From contig NZ_BAFS01000271.1 in assembly GCF_000308415.1 (NCBI RefSeq), positions 1 through 62,656 on the forward strand: 62,656 bases of DNA, written 5' to 3'. The DNA comes from Nocardia asiatica NBRC 100129 (GTDB lineage Bacteria > Actinomycetota > Actinomycetes > Mycobacteriales > Mycobacteriaceae). The translations under genes and the position numbers were made by a program. Below, in pieces: positions 24,886 to 33,604 of the stretch; position 1 is the first letter of the stretch, and every line of letters starts with the position of its first letter. The notes beneath the pieces are model-generated. The model made no database searches and was not told the origin of the DNA. It saw nothing but the letters and a program-made list of their open reading frames with translations.

Positions 24886-26529
24886 TCAGGGCTTGATCTT
24901 CGCCCGCACCGTCGCGTGCAGTTCGCGCAGGCTGGACCGCTCGGTGGCCACCTCGAGCACCCGCATGCCATGGGCGTGCCCGGTCAGCTCCACAGCCAGC
25001 TGCTGCGGGTCCACCTGCCGGTGCGGGATGCGGTAGGCGGCGCACAGCGCGGCGAGATCCATGCCGTGCGGTGTGCCGAAGACCCGCTCGAAGACGCCCG
25101 CGTACTGCGGATCGCCCTGTTCGAGCAGCTCGAAGATGCCGCCGCCGTCGTCGTTGGCGACCACGATGGTCAAATCTGCGGGCCGCGGTTCACCGGGTCC
25201 GATCAGCAGACCGGACGCGTCGTGCAGGAAGGTCAGGTCGCCGATCAGCGCGATGGTGCGTCCCTCGTGGTGCAGCGCGGCGCCGACCGCCGTGGACACC
25301 GTGCCGTCGATACCGGCCACACCGCGATTGGACAGCACTTTGACGCCCGGACGCGGATGCGACACCAGGGCGGCGTCGCGCACCGGGTTGGAGGCGCCGA
25401 GCAGAAGCTGGTCGCCGTCGTGCAGCGCGTCCATCACCACCGCGGCGACGTGCAGCCCGGTGGGTTTGGGGTGCCTGGCGAGTTCGGACCGCACCACCTG
25501 GTCGGCTTTCGCATTTAGTTCGTGACAGTGCTCCAGCCATCGGGCACTGGGGGTGCCGGTGGTGACCGCGCGCGTGCCGGTGCCGACCACGTTGCCGGAC
25601 ACATCGGGCCAGCGCGGGCCGGTGGTCAGCGCGTACACCCGGATGTCCGGATCGGCGAGAACCTTCGAGACCTGACGGTGCAGGGTGGGACGGCCGGTGA
25701 TGATCGCCTGCTTCGGCCGCAGCAGGGGCAGGACGAGCGGGTGCAGGGCGGGCCCGTGCATCGGGGCGGTGGGTTCGGCGACGGTCGGCAGATCCGCCAG
25801 TTCCGGCCGCAGCCCGGCGCCGTGGCCGGAGATGACGACCGTGTCCGGAGTGAGATCGAGATCGAGCGGCACGTCCAGGGTCGCGTACTGGGTCTCGGTC
25901 CAGGCGCATTCGCCCGCGCGACCGGCGGGAGCCGACTCGCCCGGCCCCAGGTCTGGGACCAGCGGCTCCCGCAGCGGGACGTCGAAGTGCACCGGGCCCG
26001 CGTTGCCGGAACGCGTGCCGCGCGCGGCGGCGAGCACCCGGCAGACCGCCGAACGCCACTGACTGTTCTGCTGGCCGTACGGCGGATGATCGGCGTCGCC
26101 GGCTTCCTCCTCGGCGAGCCCGAGCGAGATGGTGGCGCGGACCTGGCTACCGAACAGCCCGAACTGCTCGACAGTCTGGTTGGCGCCGGAGCCCAGCAAC
26201 TCGTAGGGCCGGTTGGCGCTGAGCACCACCAGCGGAACCCGGGCGTAGTTCGCCTCCAGCACGGCGGGCCCGAGGTTGGCCACCGCGGTGCCGGAGGTCA
26301 TCACGACCGGGACCGGGAGCCGGCTCGCGATCGCGAGCCCGACGGCGAGGAAGCCCGCCGTTCGCTCGTCGATGCGCATATGCAGGCGCACCCGCCCGGC
26401 CGCGTCGGCAGCCTGCAGGGCGAAGGCCAGCGGAGCGTTCCGGGAGCCGGGGCACAGGACGACATCGCGCACGCCCCCGCGCACGAGCTCGTCGACGACG
26501 ACCTGCGCTTGTGCTGTAGACGGGTTCAC
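24886..26529 (-). CDS. menD: MenD, SEPHCHC synthase
   Basis: Thiamine diphosphate enzyme joining isochorismate and 2-oxoglutarate, the first committed step of menaquinone synthesis. 547 residues with VVLCPGSRNAPLAFAL, the catalytic Glu region RIDERTAGFLAVGLA, the cofactor motif LIGDLTFLHDASGLLI ... VVANDDGGGIFELLEQ. GTG start; CAGTCT lies 6 bases before it and GGAGGC is immediately adjacent. Confidence 0.96.
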   Translation of the reverse strand: MNPSTAQAQVVVDELVRGGVRDVVLCPGSRNAPLAFALQAADAAGRVRLHMRIDERTAGFLAVGLAIASRLPVPVVMTSGTAVANLGPAVLEANYARVPLVVLSANRPYELLGSGANQTVEQFGLFGSQVRATISLGLAEEEAGDADHPPYGQQNSQWRSAVCRVLAAARGTRSGNAGPVHFDVPLREPLVPDLGPGESAPAGRAGECAWTETQYATLDVPLDLDLTPDTVVISGHGAGLRPELADLPTVAEPTAPMHGPALHPLVLPLLRPKQAIITGRPTLHRQVSKVLADPDIRVYALTTGPRWPDVSGNVVGTGTRAVTTGTPSARWLEHCHELNAKADQVVRSELARHPKPTGLHVAAVVMDALHDGDQLLLGASNPVRDAALVSHPRPGVKVLSNRGVAGIDGTVSTAVGAALHHEGRTIALIGDLTFLHDASGLLIGPGEPRPADLTIVVANDDGGGIFELLEQGDPQYAGVFERVFGTPHGMDLAALCAAYRIPHRQVDPQQLAVELTGHAHGMRVLEVATERSSLRELHATVRAKIKP

Positions 26530-26782
26530 GCCTCCAGACTGGCAGACAGGCGAGGGGAAGTCCCCGCCGGGAGGCTCGCAATCACACTGTGTGATCGCAC
26601 ACTGCTCCGGACGCGAACCCCGCTGACGTCCGGAAGGTCCACGACGAAGCCGACGGCCGGCTCACGTTTGGGTGACACCCGCGTCCACGACGAAGTCGCA
26701 GCGGTGGTCACGCAAACGCGAGCCAGGACGGGCCTCGAGCACGCGGCGCCGCGGGCGCCGCGGATCTAGCACAGCGCGGAGA

Positions 26783-27229
26783 TCACCCAGCGTGCTTCTG
26801 GATCAGGTCGCCGACCCGCGGCAGCGCCTCGATGACGTTCTTCTTCGCCGAGGAGCGCATCGAGGAGTAGACCTTCTGCAGGGCAGGGCGAGTGGAGGAC
26901 TCGGCCCGGGCGTCGGTGACGGCGAGCAACGCCTCGGCGACCTCGTCGGACTTGGCGACGAGCAGATCGGCGAACTTGCCGGAGCCCGACGCGGCGTACT
27001 CCTGCCAGAACGGCTCCAGCTGTGCGACCAACTTGGGCGCCAACGACTCCAGCGCATCGGGCACGATGGACGGGCTGATCTTCTTGACCGCCGCGTAGCC
27101 ACCCTTCACAGCCAGGCCGGACGCACCACCCTTGTCCGAGACCTCGGCGTCGAGAACCTCGACGGCGTCGGCAAGGAAAGCCGGGCGCTTCGCGTCGTCG
27201 AGCAGGGATTCAGACAGTGCTGCAACCAC
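26783..27229 (-). CDS. DUF6918-type conserved protein
   Basis: 148 residues, all-helical, with the actinobacterial family pattern ALSESLLDDAKRPAFLADAV, AVKGGYAAVKKISPSIVPDALESL and KNVIEALPRVGDLIQKHAG. I chose GTG 27229 because GGAGG lies 9 bases upstream; the frame is open for 15 more codons. Function unknown. The 253 bases to menD (26530-26782) hold nothing I recognise. Confidence 0.78.
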   Translation of the reverse strand: MVAALSESLLDDAKRPAFLADAVEVLDAEVSDKGGASGLAVKGGYAAVKKISPSIVPDALESLAPKLVAQLEPFWQEYAASGSGKFADLLVAKSDEVAEALLAVTDARAESSTRPALQKVYSSMRSSAKKNVIEALPRVGDLIQKHAG

Positions 27230-27304
27230 TTTCAGGTTCCTCCGGGATCGAATTCGATGAACGAGCGAGGGCAACTATACGCACCCGCGCCAGCATTCAC
27301 CCGG

Positions 27305-27961
27305 CTATGGCTGCCACGGCAGCAACTCCACCATCAGACCTTCGCAGTCGGCGAGCAGATCGCCCTGCTCATCGACCAATTCGGCGGTGATGAAAGTTTT
27401 GCGCCCTTCGATCCGGTCCACCCGCCCGCGAACGGTCAGCTGCGTTTCCAGCGGAGTGATCTTGCGGTAGTTCACGTGCAGGTACGCGGTGCGGCTGATC
27501 GGCCGTCCGGCGTAGTGCACGATCATGCCGAGCAGGTCGTCGAACAACAGCGGCAGCACGCCGCCGTGCGCGGCTCCGTTGCCGCCGAGATGGAAACGGC
27601 GGAACACCCCCGTCATCTCGATGCCGTCCGGCCCCGCCGCGACCGCCTGCCACGGCAACAGCAGAAGGCTCCCCCGCCCCGGCAATTCGACAGCGCGGCC
27701 CGCCGGGCCCTGCAACTCCGGTGCGCGGTAAGGCTCGAGCAGCTCGATCAGCTCGCGGGCCTTGGCCTGCGCGGCACCGAAGACATCGTCCGGCGCGTCC
27801 ACGGACACCGCGAGGTCCTGCAACGTCCGCATGGCCTCCACGAACCCGCCGAAGCTCGGCCCGACCCGCGCGGACGTGACCTTCGGAAACCCACCGTGCT
27901 TCTCGTACCGCGATCCGTCCACCGCACTCCGGTCGATAACCGGTTTCACTCGCTCGCTCAT
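27305..27961 (-). CDS. PaaI-like hotdog thioesterase
   Basis: 218 residues, with a hotdog domain in the C-terminal two thirds: FRRFHLGGNGAAHGGVLPLLFDDLLGMI carries the family HGG signature, followed by AYLHVNYRKITPLETQLTVRG. Acts on an acyl- or aryl-CoA. Its place beside menB and menE makes a role as 1,4-dihydroxy-2-naphthoyl-CoA thioesterase conceivable, but this is inference. TACCGT ends 6 bases before the ATG (leaderless). Confidence 0.87.
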   Translation of the reverse strand: MSERVKPVIDRSAVDGSRYEKHGGFPKVTSARVGPSFGGFVEAMRTLQDLAVSVDAPDDVFGAAQAKARELIELLEPYRAPELQGPAGRAVELPGRGSLLLLPWQAVAAGPDGIEMTGVFRRFHLGGNGAAHGGVLPLLFDDLLGMIVHYAGRPISRTAYLHVNYRKITPLETQLTVRGRVDRIEGRKTFITAELVDEQGDLLADCEGLMVELLPWQP

Positions 27962-28385
27962 ACCTGCACGGTAACTCGTAGTTTTACACCGTCAAATCGA
28001 GACCCGCCGACCGGCCGCCCACCCCGCCACACACTCGCCACACGGTCGACTCCACGTTTACGGCTCAGACCGCGTCGGAGCGCTCAGCGTCGGACAGCAG
28101 GTACTCGGGCGGCCCACGACCACTCTCGTGGCTCACGCACCGAACCAAGGCGAGACCGAGCATCGACCGTCCACGACCCGGCTCACGTTCGAGCGGTCAC
28201 CACTTCCGCAACAAAGCAGGCACCCCGCCACCGACAACGGCGCAACCCCGAATCGTGCGATCACCTCTAACGCACCCAGCGCACGCAAAAGAAGCAAACG
28301 CATCCACGATGCCGGTACTCCACCACCCACGCCCCCAGCGCACCCCAACCACGACTTCCGAGCGAAGCGAGACCGAGCATTGCCC
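27962..28385. repeat. Gene-free interval with a decayed copy of the 95-bp element
   Basis: No gene supported. About 28150-28215 reads GCGAGACCGAGCAT, then a diverged CCGTCCACGACCCGGCTCACGTTCGAGCGGTC split here as left half only; it matches the 5' flank and left arm of the intact element at 28386 without a right arm. The bases from about 28345 (CAACCACGACTTCCGAGCG) are the conserved left flank of the intact copy. Confidence 0.45.
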
Positions 28386-28501
28386 GTTCGCGGCCCGGCT
28401 CGCGTTTGCGCGGCCGCCGCGCAAGCGACGAAGGAGCAAGCGGCGGCCACGCAAACGCGAGCCCCAAAGGGGCCGCGAACACGCAGCGCCGCAGGCGCTG
28501 C
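28386..28501 (+). repeat. 95-bp dyad element with second hairpin, copy A
   Basis: 28386-28480 is 95 bp with the outer pair GTTCGCGGCCC ... GGGGCCGCGAAC, an inner 24-bp stem starting GGCTCGCGTTTGCGCGG (one A-C mismatch), and loop GCAAGCGACGAAGGAGCAA. A second hairpin GCAGCGCC-gca-GGCGCTGC follows at 28483-28501. Lies directly upstream of menB, whose presumed -10 begins 14 bases past its end. Confidence 0.88.
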
Positions 28502-28527
28502 AAATCAAACCCAGCATAATCGCAAGG

Positions 28528-29421
28528 GTGACGTTCAATCCGAAGCTGTGGCGGCCCGTTCCGGGGTTCGAGAATCTGACCGACATCACCTATCACCGGC
28601 ATGTCGAGCAGGGCACCGTACGTGTCGCTTTCGATCGGCCGGAGGTACGCAACGCGTTCCGCCCGCATACGGTCGACGAACTCTTCCGAGCTCTCGATCA
28701 CGCCCGGATGACTCCGGATGTCGGCGCGGTTCTGCTCACCGGCAACGGCCCCAGTCCCAAGGACGGCGGCTGGGCCTTCTGCTCCGGTGGGGACCAGCGC
28801 ATCCGTGGGCGCAGCGGATACCAGTACGCCAGCGGTGACACCGCGGACACGGTCGATCAGGCCCGCGCGGGCCGGCTGCACATTCTCGAGGTGCAGCGGC
28901 TGATCCGCTTCATGCCGAAGGTGGTGATCGCACTGGTGAACGGCTGGGCCGCGGGCGGGGGTCACAGCTTGCACGTGGTCTGCGATCTCACTTTGGCCAG
29001 CCGCGAGCACGCTCGCTTCAAGCAGACCGACGCCGATGTGGGCAGTTTCGACGGTGGTTACGGCAGCGCGTACCTGGCCAAGATGGTCGGGCAGAAGTTC
29101 GCCCGCGAGATCTTCTTCCTCGGCCGCCCGTACACCGCCGAGGAGATGCACCAGATGGGCGCGGTGAACAAGGTCGTGGACCACGCCGAGTTGGAGGACG
29201 TCGCGCTGGAGTGGACCGCCGACATCAACGGCAAGTCCCCGCAGGCGCAGCGGATGCTGAAGTACGCGTTCAATTTGCTGGACGACGGTCTGGTCGGCCA
29301 GCAACTGTTCGCGGGCGAGGCGACGCGGATGGCCTACATGACCGACGAGGCCGTCGAGGGTCGCGACGCGTTCCTGGAGAAGCGCGAGCCGGACTGGACC
29401 CCCTACCCCTGGTACTTCTGA
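28528..29421 (+). CDS. menB: 1,4-dihydroxy-2-naphthoyl-CoA synthase
   Basis: Crotonase-fold enzyme closing the naphthoate ring from O-succinylbenzoyl-CoA. 297 residues. Near-identical blocks to mycobacterial MenB: PSPKDGGWAFCSGGDQRIRG (oxyanion and active site) and DADVGSFDGGYGSAYLA with the catalytic Asp. GTG start (VTFNPKLW); CATAAT ends 7 bases before it and no ribosome site is well placed, so it is probably leaderless. The open frame upstream is the repeat element. Confidence 0.96.
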   Translation: MTFNPKLWRPVPGFENLTDITYHRHVEQGTVRVAFDRPEVRNAFRPHTVDELFRALDHARMTPDVGAVLLTGNGPSPKDGGWAFCSGGDQRIRGRSGYQYASGDTADTVDQARAGRLHILEVQRLIRFMPKVVIALVNGWAAGGGHSLHVVCDLTLASREHARFKQTDADVGSFDGGYGSAYLAKMVGQKFAREIFFLGRPYTAEEMHQMGAVNKVVDHAELEDVALEWTADINGKSPQAQRMLKYAFNLLDDGLVGQQLFAGEATRMAYMTDEAVEGRDAFLEKREPDWTPYPWYF

Positions 29422-29422
29422 C

Positions 29423-29818
29423 ATGGACATTCTCAGCAGCCGGATCATCCTGCGGCCCGCCGACTACCCGGCCACGCTGGCGTTCTATCGGGACGGGCTG
29501 GAGCTGGCCGTCGCGCGGGAGTACCCCGGCGGCACGGTTTTCTTCGCCGGGCAAGCGTTGATCGAGGTGGCGGCGCACGGCGGGTCGGGGAAATCGTCGT
29601 CGTTCGAGGGCGCCATCTGGCTCCAGGTGCGCGATGTGTCCGACGCCGCCGCCGAGCTGGCGCTGAAGGGCATCGCGATCGATCGCGCCCCGGTCGAGGA
29701 GCCGTGGGGTTTGCGCGAGATGTGGGTGCGTGATCCCGACGGTGTGCCGATCGTGTTCGTCGAGGTTCCGCCGTCACATCCGATCAGGCGGGATTCGCGC
29801 TGGTCACCATCGGAGTGA
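29423..29818 (+). CDS. VOC-family protein
   Basis: 131-residue glyoxalase-fold protein starting one base after the menB stop, so it is translated from the menB mRNA. First half SRIILRPADYPATLAFYRDGLELAV, second half VSDAAAELALKGIAIDRAPVEEPWGLREMWVRDPDG with Glu in VFVEV. Function unknown. The gap 29819-30075 holds no gene. Confidence 0.85.
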   Translation: MDILSSRIILRPADYPATLAFYRDGLELAVAREYPGGTVFFAGQALIEVAAHGGSGKSSSFEGAIWLQVRDVSDAAAELALKGIAIDRAPVEEPWGLREMWVRDPDGVPIVFVEVPPSHPIRRDSRWSPSE

Positions 29819-30075
29819 CCGTTCCGTTCGGTTGTTCGGCGAGCCATGCCGAGTTGCCAACGCGTCACCCGGCGAGGACGATAACGCTCGGACGGCCACC
29901 CGACCGCCGACGTCCGGGCCGGCTGTGTCCGTGTCCCGTCCGACGAGTGAATCGCAGTCTCGATGCCTGTCGTACTTGAGCCCCGATCCGTCCGGGTGGC
30001 CGCTGCGCGGTTGCGCCACTCCGGCACACCGACCCGTTCCGCGTGCGGCTACGCGGGCATGACACGATCCCTACC

Positions 30076-30156
30076 GTGAGGGAGCGCACCGAGCGAGCCA
30101 TGGGCACAGCGGCTCTGGGCACGACCGAGCCGGGCGAACGGCGAGGCAGGGCATGA
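30076..30156 (+). repeat. MIRU-like 5' element with 26-aa micro-ORF, before menE
   Basis: Begins GTGAGGGAGCGCACCGAGCG, is open for 26 codons (VRERTERAMGTAALGTT ...) and its TGA overlaps the menE ATG as ATGA. The distance between the two start codons is 77 bases, identical to the secE copy, and CGAGCGAGCCATKGGCACAG is shared by both. Confidence 0.7.
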
Positions 30157-31313
30157 GTAAGACACTGCGAACCTTGCCGATGCCGACGGGGTCCGGACTC
30201 GGCGACGTCATGCCGCACCTGCGAGCGGCGCTGGAAGGTAGCGGGGCCGCCTGGCTGCCCATTCCGACCAGTGACCGGCGGGAGGCGAGACGGTTGAGCG
30301 ACGCCCTGTCGCCGGGCGAGCCGATCGACGAGGAGATCGCTCTGGTGGTGACCACCTCCGGCACCACGGGGGTGCCGAAGGGCGCCATGCTCAGCACGGC
30401 GGCCCTGCGGGCGAGCGGCACGGCGACCCACGAGCGGCTCGGCGGTCCCGGCAACTGGTTGCTGGCCCTGCCGACCCACCACATCGCCGGGATTCAGGTG
30501 CTGTTGCGCAGCATTTTGGCGGGGACCGAACCCACCGTGCTGGACGTCTCCGGCGGATTCCTGCCCGAGGCGCTGGCGGGCGCCATCGCGGGGATGCGCG
30601 GTGAACGCCGCTACACGGCCCTGGTGCCGACCCAGTTGATCAAAGCGCTCGAAGCGCCGGTCGCCGCCGCCGCGCTGGCCGAGCTGGACGCCGTGCTGGT
30701 GGGTGGCGCGGCCACGCCGCTGCCGGTCTACGAGCGCGCGCGTGCCGCGGGCATCACCGTGGTGCGCACCTATGGCATGAGCGAGACCTGCGGCGGCTGC
30801 GTCTACGACGGCGTGCCGCTGACGGGCGCGAAGGTCCGGATCGAGGATGGCCGGGTCGTGCTGGGCGGCGCGATGATCGCCTCGGGTTACCGCAATCAGC
30901 CCGACCATCCCGCCTTCGCCGAACCGGGCTGGTTCCGCACCGAGGACGCGGGCGCCTTCGACAACGGCGTGCTGAGTATCACCGGTCGGCTCGACGAGGC
31001 GATCACCACCGGCGGTCTGCTGGTGATCCCGCAGGTTGTCGAGGCGGTGTTGATCAACCACCCGGCGATCAGCGAGGTGGTCGTCCTCGGCCTGCCGGAC
31101 GAACGACTCGGCCAGCGCGTCGCCGTCGCCGTGATCCCCGCCCCCGGCGCGACCCCCAGCCTGGCCGAACTGCGCGACTACGTGGCGGCGGAACTGGACT
31201 CCATCGCCGCCCCCCGCGAACTCGCCGTCCTCGACGAATTTCCCCTCCGCGGCCCCGGCAAGCCCGACCGCGCCGCACTCCGCGAGTACCTCCTGGCCGA
31301 CTCGGCTCACTAA
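30153..31313 (+). CDS. menE: o-Succinylbenzoate-CoA ligase
   Basis: Adenylate-forming enzyme activating o-succinylbenzoate for MenB. 386 residues, shorter than typical acyl-CoA synthetases because the N-terminal subdomain is reduced, as in mycobacterial MenE. Phosphate loop TTSGTTGVPKGAM, RTYGMSETCGGCVYDG, TEDAG and the lysine region PLRGPGKPDRAAL. ATG follows GAGGCAGGG, part of the upstream repeat. Confidence 0.95.
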   Translation: MSKTLRTLPMPTGSGLGDVMPHLRAALEGSGAAWLPIPTSDRREARRLSDALSPGEPIDEEIALVVTTSGTTGVPKGAMLSTAALRASGTATHERLGGPGNWLLALPTHHIAGIQVLLRSILAGTEPTVLDVSGGFLPEALAGAIAGMRGERRYTALVPTQLIKALEAPVAAAALAELDAVLVGGAATPLPVYERARAAGITVVRTYGMSETCGGCVYDGVPLTGAKVRIEDGRVVLGGAMIASGYRNQPDHPAFAEPGWFRTEDAGAFDNGVLSITGRLDEAITTGGLLVIPQVVEAVLINHPAISEVVVLGLPDERLGQRVAVAVIPAPGATPSLAELRDYVAAELDSIAAPRELAVLDEFPLRGPGKPDRAALREYLLADSAH

Positions 31314-31476
31314 CGCTCGCCCACCAAGCGCAACTCCTACGCCACATAGGAGCGGCGAAGAAGCGGCGGCCACGAGCAGCCCTCCGCCAGCGTGCGCCAT
31401 GCCGTGAGTTCACCTGCCACCGCGCCCGGCTCACCGCAACCACGTCTTTCGAGCGAAGCGAGACCGAGCATCCGCC

Positions 31477-31592
31477 GTTCGCGGCCCGGCTCGCGTCCGA
31501 GCGGCCGCCGCACAAGCGACGAAGGAGCAAGCGGCGGCCGCTCGGACGCGAGCCACAAAGGGGCCGCGAACACGCCGCGACGAAGTCGCGGC
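31477..31592 (+). repeat. 95-bp dyad element with second hairpin, copy B
   Basis: 31477-31571 is 95 bp with the same outer pair and loop (ACAAGCGACGAAGGAGCAA). The inner stem reads GGCTCGCGTCCGAGCGG with a perfect complement, whereas copies A and C have GCGTTTGCGCGG: both arms changed together. The second hairpin is GCCGCGAC-gaa-GTCGCGGC (31574-31592), again a compensated variant. Lies between menE and drrA; the rest of 31314-31647 is empty. Confidence 0.88.
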
Positions 31593-31647
31593 CAATCCAA
31601 CCCAGCACGCAAGAGCCGTGCAAGTTCGGGCGGCCACAGTTGTCGGC

Positions 31648-32640
31648 ATGAATTCTTTCGCACCCACTGCAGCACTCGCCGTCGAGGCGGACGGCCTGGT
31701 CAAAGTGTTCGGGGAGCAGCGCGCCGTCGACGGGGTGAGCCTGGCGGTGCCGCAGGGCTCGGTGTACGGCGTGCTCGGTCCGAACGGCGCGGGCAAGACC
31801 ACGACCATCCGCATGCTGGCGACGCTCTTGCGACCGGACGGCGGCAGCGGCCGCATCTTCGGCCACGACGTGGTCGCGGAGCCGACGGCGGTCCGCTCGC
31901 TGATCGGCGTCACGGGCCAGTACGCCTCGGTCGACGAGGATCTGACCGCTACCGAGAACCTGATCGTCTTCTCCCGCCTGCTCGGTCTGAGCCGCGCCGA
32001 CGCCCGGCGCAAGGCGGTGGAACTGCTGGCGGAGTTCGATCTCTCGGAGGCGGCGAACAAGCCGCTGCGCAACTTCTCCGGCGGTATGCGCCGCCGCCTC
32101 GATCTGGCGGCCAGCCTGATCGCGGCGCCGCCGCTGCTGTTCTTGGACGAACCGACCACCGGCCTGGACCCGCGCACCCGCGCCCAGATGTGGGAGACCA
32201 TCCGTCGCTTGGTCCGCGAGGGCGCGACGGTGCTGCTGACCACGCAGTACCTGGACGAGGCCGACCAGCTGGCCGACCGGATCGCGGTGATCGACCGCGG
32301 CAAGGTGATCGCCGACGGCACCGCCGACGAGCTGAAAGCCTCCGTGGGCGGTTCCGCACTGCATTTGACCCTGGTCGATCGTGATCAGCTCGCCGAGGCG
32401 CGCCGCATCATCGGGGATTTCCTCGGTGTCGAAGCGCAGATCACCGCCGAGGCCGGGCGGCTCACCGCCCCGCTGACCGACGCCGGCGTCACCGCCGACC
32501 TGTTGATCCGCCTGCGGGAGTGGGAGATCGGCGTCGAGGAGATCACCGTGACCAAGCCGAGCCTGGACGAGGTCTTCCTCACCATTACCGGTCACCCGGC
32601 CGAAGACGCCACCGACTCGTCCGACCGGAGTGCGGCATGA
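31648..32640 (+). CDS. DrrA-type ABC exporter ATPase
   Basis: 330 residues: Walker A GPNGAGKT, signature NFSGGMRRRLDLAASL, Walker B LLFLDEPTTGLD, and the DrrA-type C-terminal domain (TKPSLDEVFLTITG). Pairs with the permease 65 bases downstream to form a daunorubicin-resistance-like exporter. ATG chosen at 31648 (MNSFAPTAALAVEADGL); CACAGT lies 7 bases before it. Substrate cannot be inferred. Confidence 0.92.
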   Translation: MNSFAPTAALAVEADGLVKVFGEQRAVDGVSLAVPQGSVYGVLGPNGAGKTTTIRMLATLLRPDGGSGRIFGHDVVAEPTAVRSLIGVTGQYASVDEDLTATENLIVFSRLLGLSRADARRKAVELLAEFDLSEAANKPLRNFSGGMRRRLDLAASLIAAPPLLFLDEPTTGLDPRTRAQMWETIRRLVREGATVLLTTQYLDEADQLADRIAVIDRGKVIADGTADELKASVGGSALHLTLVDRDQLAEARRIIGDFLGVEAQITAEAGRLTAPLTDAGVTADLLIRLREWEIGVEEITVTKPSLDEVFLTITGHPAEDATDSSDRSAA

Positions 32641-32705
32641 ACGCCCGGCCGGCGGGCGGCAGCCCGCGTGTCCACGAATCCGCGCAAGCCGAAAGGAACT
32701 AGAGC

Positions 32706-33539
32706 ATGACCACCATCACCGCGACCGAGGCGCGCCGTGCGACGTCGGCGGCGATTCCCGAGGCGAGCAACCGCATACCGCTCGGCCAGGCTGTGTCGAA
32801 TTCGTTCACCATGGCCTATCGCGGTCTGTTGAAGATCAAGCACAAGCCCGAGCAGCTGTTCGACGTGACGATCCAGCCGATTCTGTTCACCGCCTTGTTC
32901 GCTTACATCTTCGGCGGCGCCATCGGCGGCAGCGTGCAGGACTACCTGCCGGTCCTGGTCCCCGGCATCCTGGTGCAGACCGTGGTGCTCACCTCGGTCG
33001 TCACCGGCACGCAATTGCGCGAGGACATGGACAAGGGCGTCTTCGACCGGTTCAAATCGCTGCCGATCGCGCGTATCTCGGCGCTGGCGGGCGCGCTGCT
33101 GGCCGACATGGTGCGCTACGTGATCGCGACCGTGCTGACCATCGTCGTCGGCGTCGGCATCGGTTACCGCCCGGAGGGCGGCGTGCTCGGGGTCGTCGCG
33201 GCCGGTCTGGTCATCGTGGTCTGCTCGTTCGCGATCAGCTGGATCTGGGCGCTGGTCGGGGTCACCGGCAAGAGCGCCGCGGGCGTGCAGGGCATCTCCA
33301 TGATGATCATGTTCCCGCTGACGTTCATGTCCGGCGCCTTCGCACTGGTCAGCACGATGCCGGGCTGGATGCAGGGGCTCAACCACGCGAATCCCGTGTA
33401 TTACATGGTGAACGCGTGCCGCGGTCTGATGAACGGCACGTCCTTCGGCGCCGACCTGGCCTGGTCGCTGCTGGGCTCGCTGGTCGTCATCGCGATCTTC
33501 GCTCCGCTCACGGTCAAGGCGTATATGCGTCGGGCGTGA
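32706..33539 (+). CDS. DrrB-type ABC-2 permease
   Basis: 277 residues with six predicted transmembrane segments and the family pattern RTKRKPEQLFDVTI-like (KIKHKPEQLFDVTIQPILF), YLPVLVPGILVQT and LPIARISALAGALLADMVR. Forms the membrane channel for the preceding ATPase. AAGGA lies 8 bases before the ATG. Confidence 0.92.
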   Translation: MTTITATEARRATSAAIPEASNRIPLGQAVSNSFTMAYRGLLKIKHKPEQLFDVTIQPILFTALFAYIFGGAIGGSVQDYLPVLVPGILVQTVVLTSVVTGTQLREDMDKGVFDRFKSLPIARISALAGALLADMVRYVIATVLTIVVGVGIGYRPEGGVLGVVAAGLVIVVCSFAISWIWALVGVTGKSAAGVQGISMMIMFPLTFMSGAFALVSTMPGWMQGLNHANPVYYMVNACRGLMNGTSFGADLAWSLLGSLVVIAIFAPLTVKAYMRRA

Positions 33540-33553
33540 GGCGCGCGGGCGAA

Positions 33554-33598
33554 GCGGCGGCGTGCCGGCTGCGGATCGGACGCCCGGCACGCCGCCGC
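33554..33598. terminator. Bidirectional terminator
   Basis: 15-bp perfect stem GCGGCGGCGTGCCGG / CCGGCACGCCGCCGC with a 15-base loop, between the convergent drrB-like and SARP genes. Confidence 0.75.
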
Positions 33599-33604
33599 CG
33601 AGCC

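Noticed and set aside
28128..28838. Plus-strand frames through the repeat upstream of menB
   Set aside because: They encode the same Arg/Ser-rich repeat peptides seen at 31440 and 58300; coding there is a by-product of the dyad element, and menB lies in only one frame after it.
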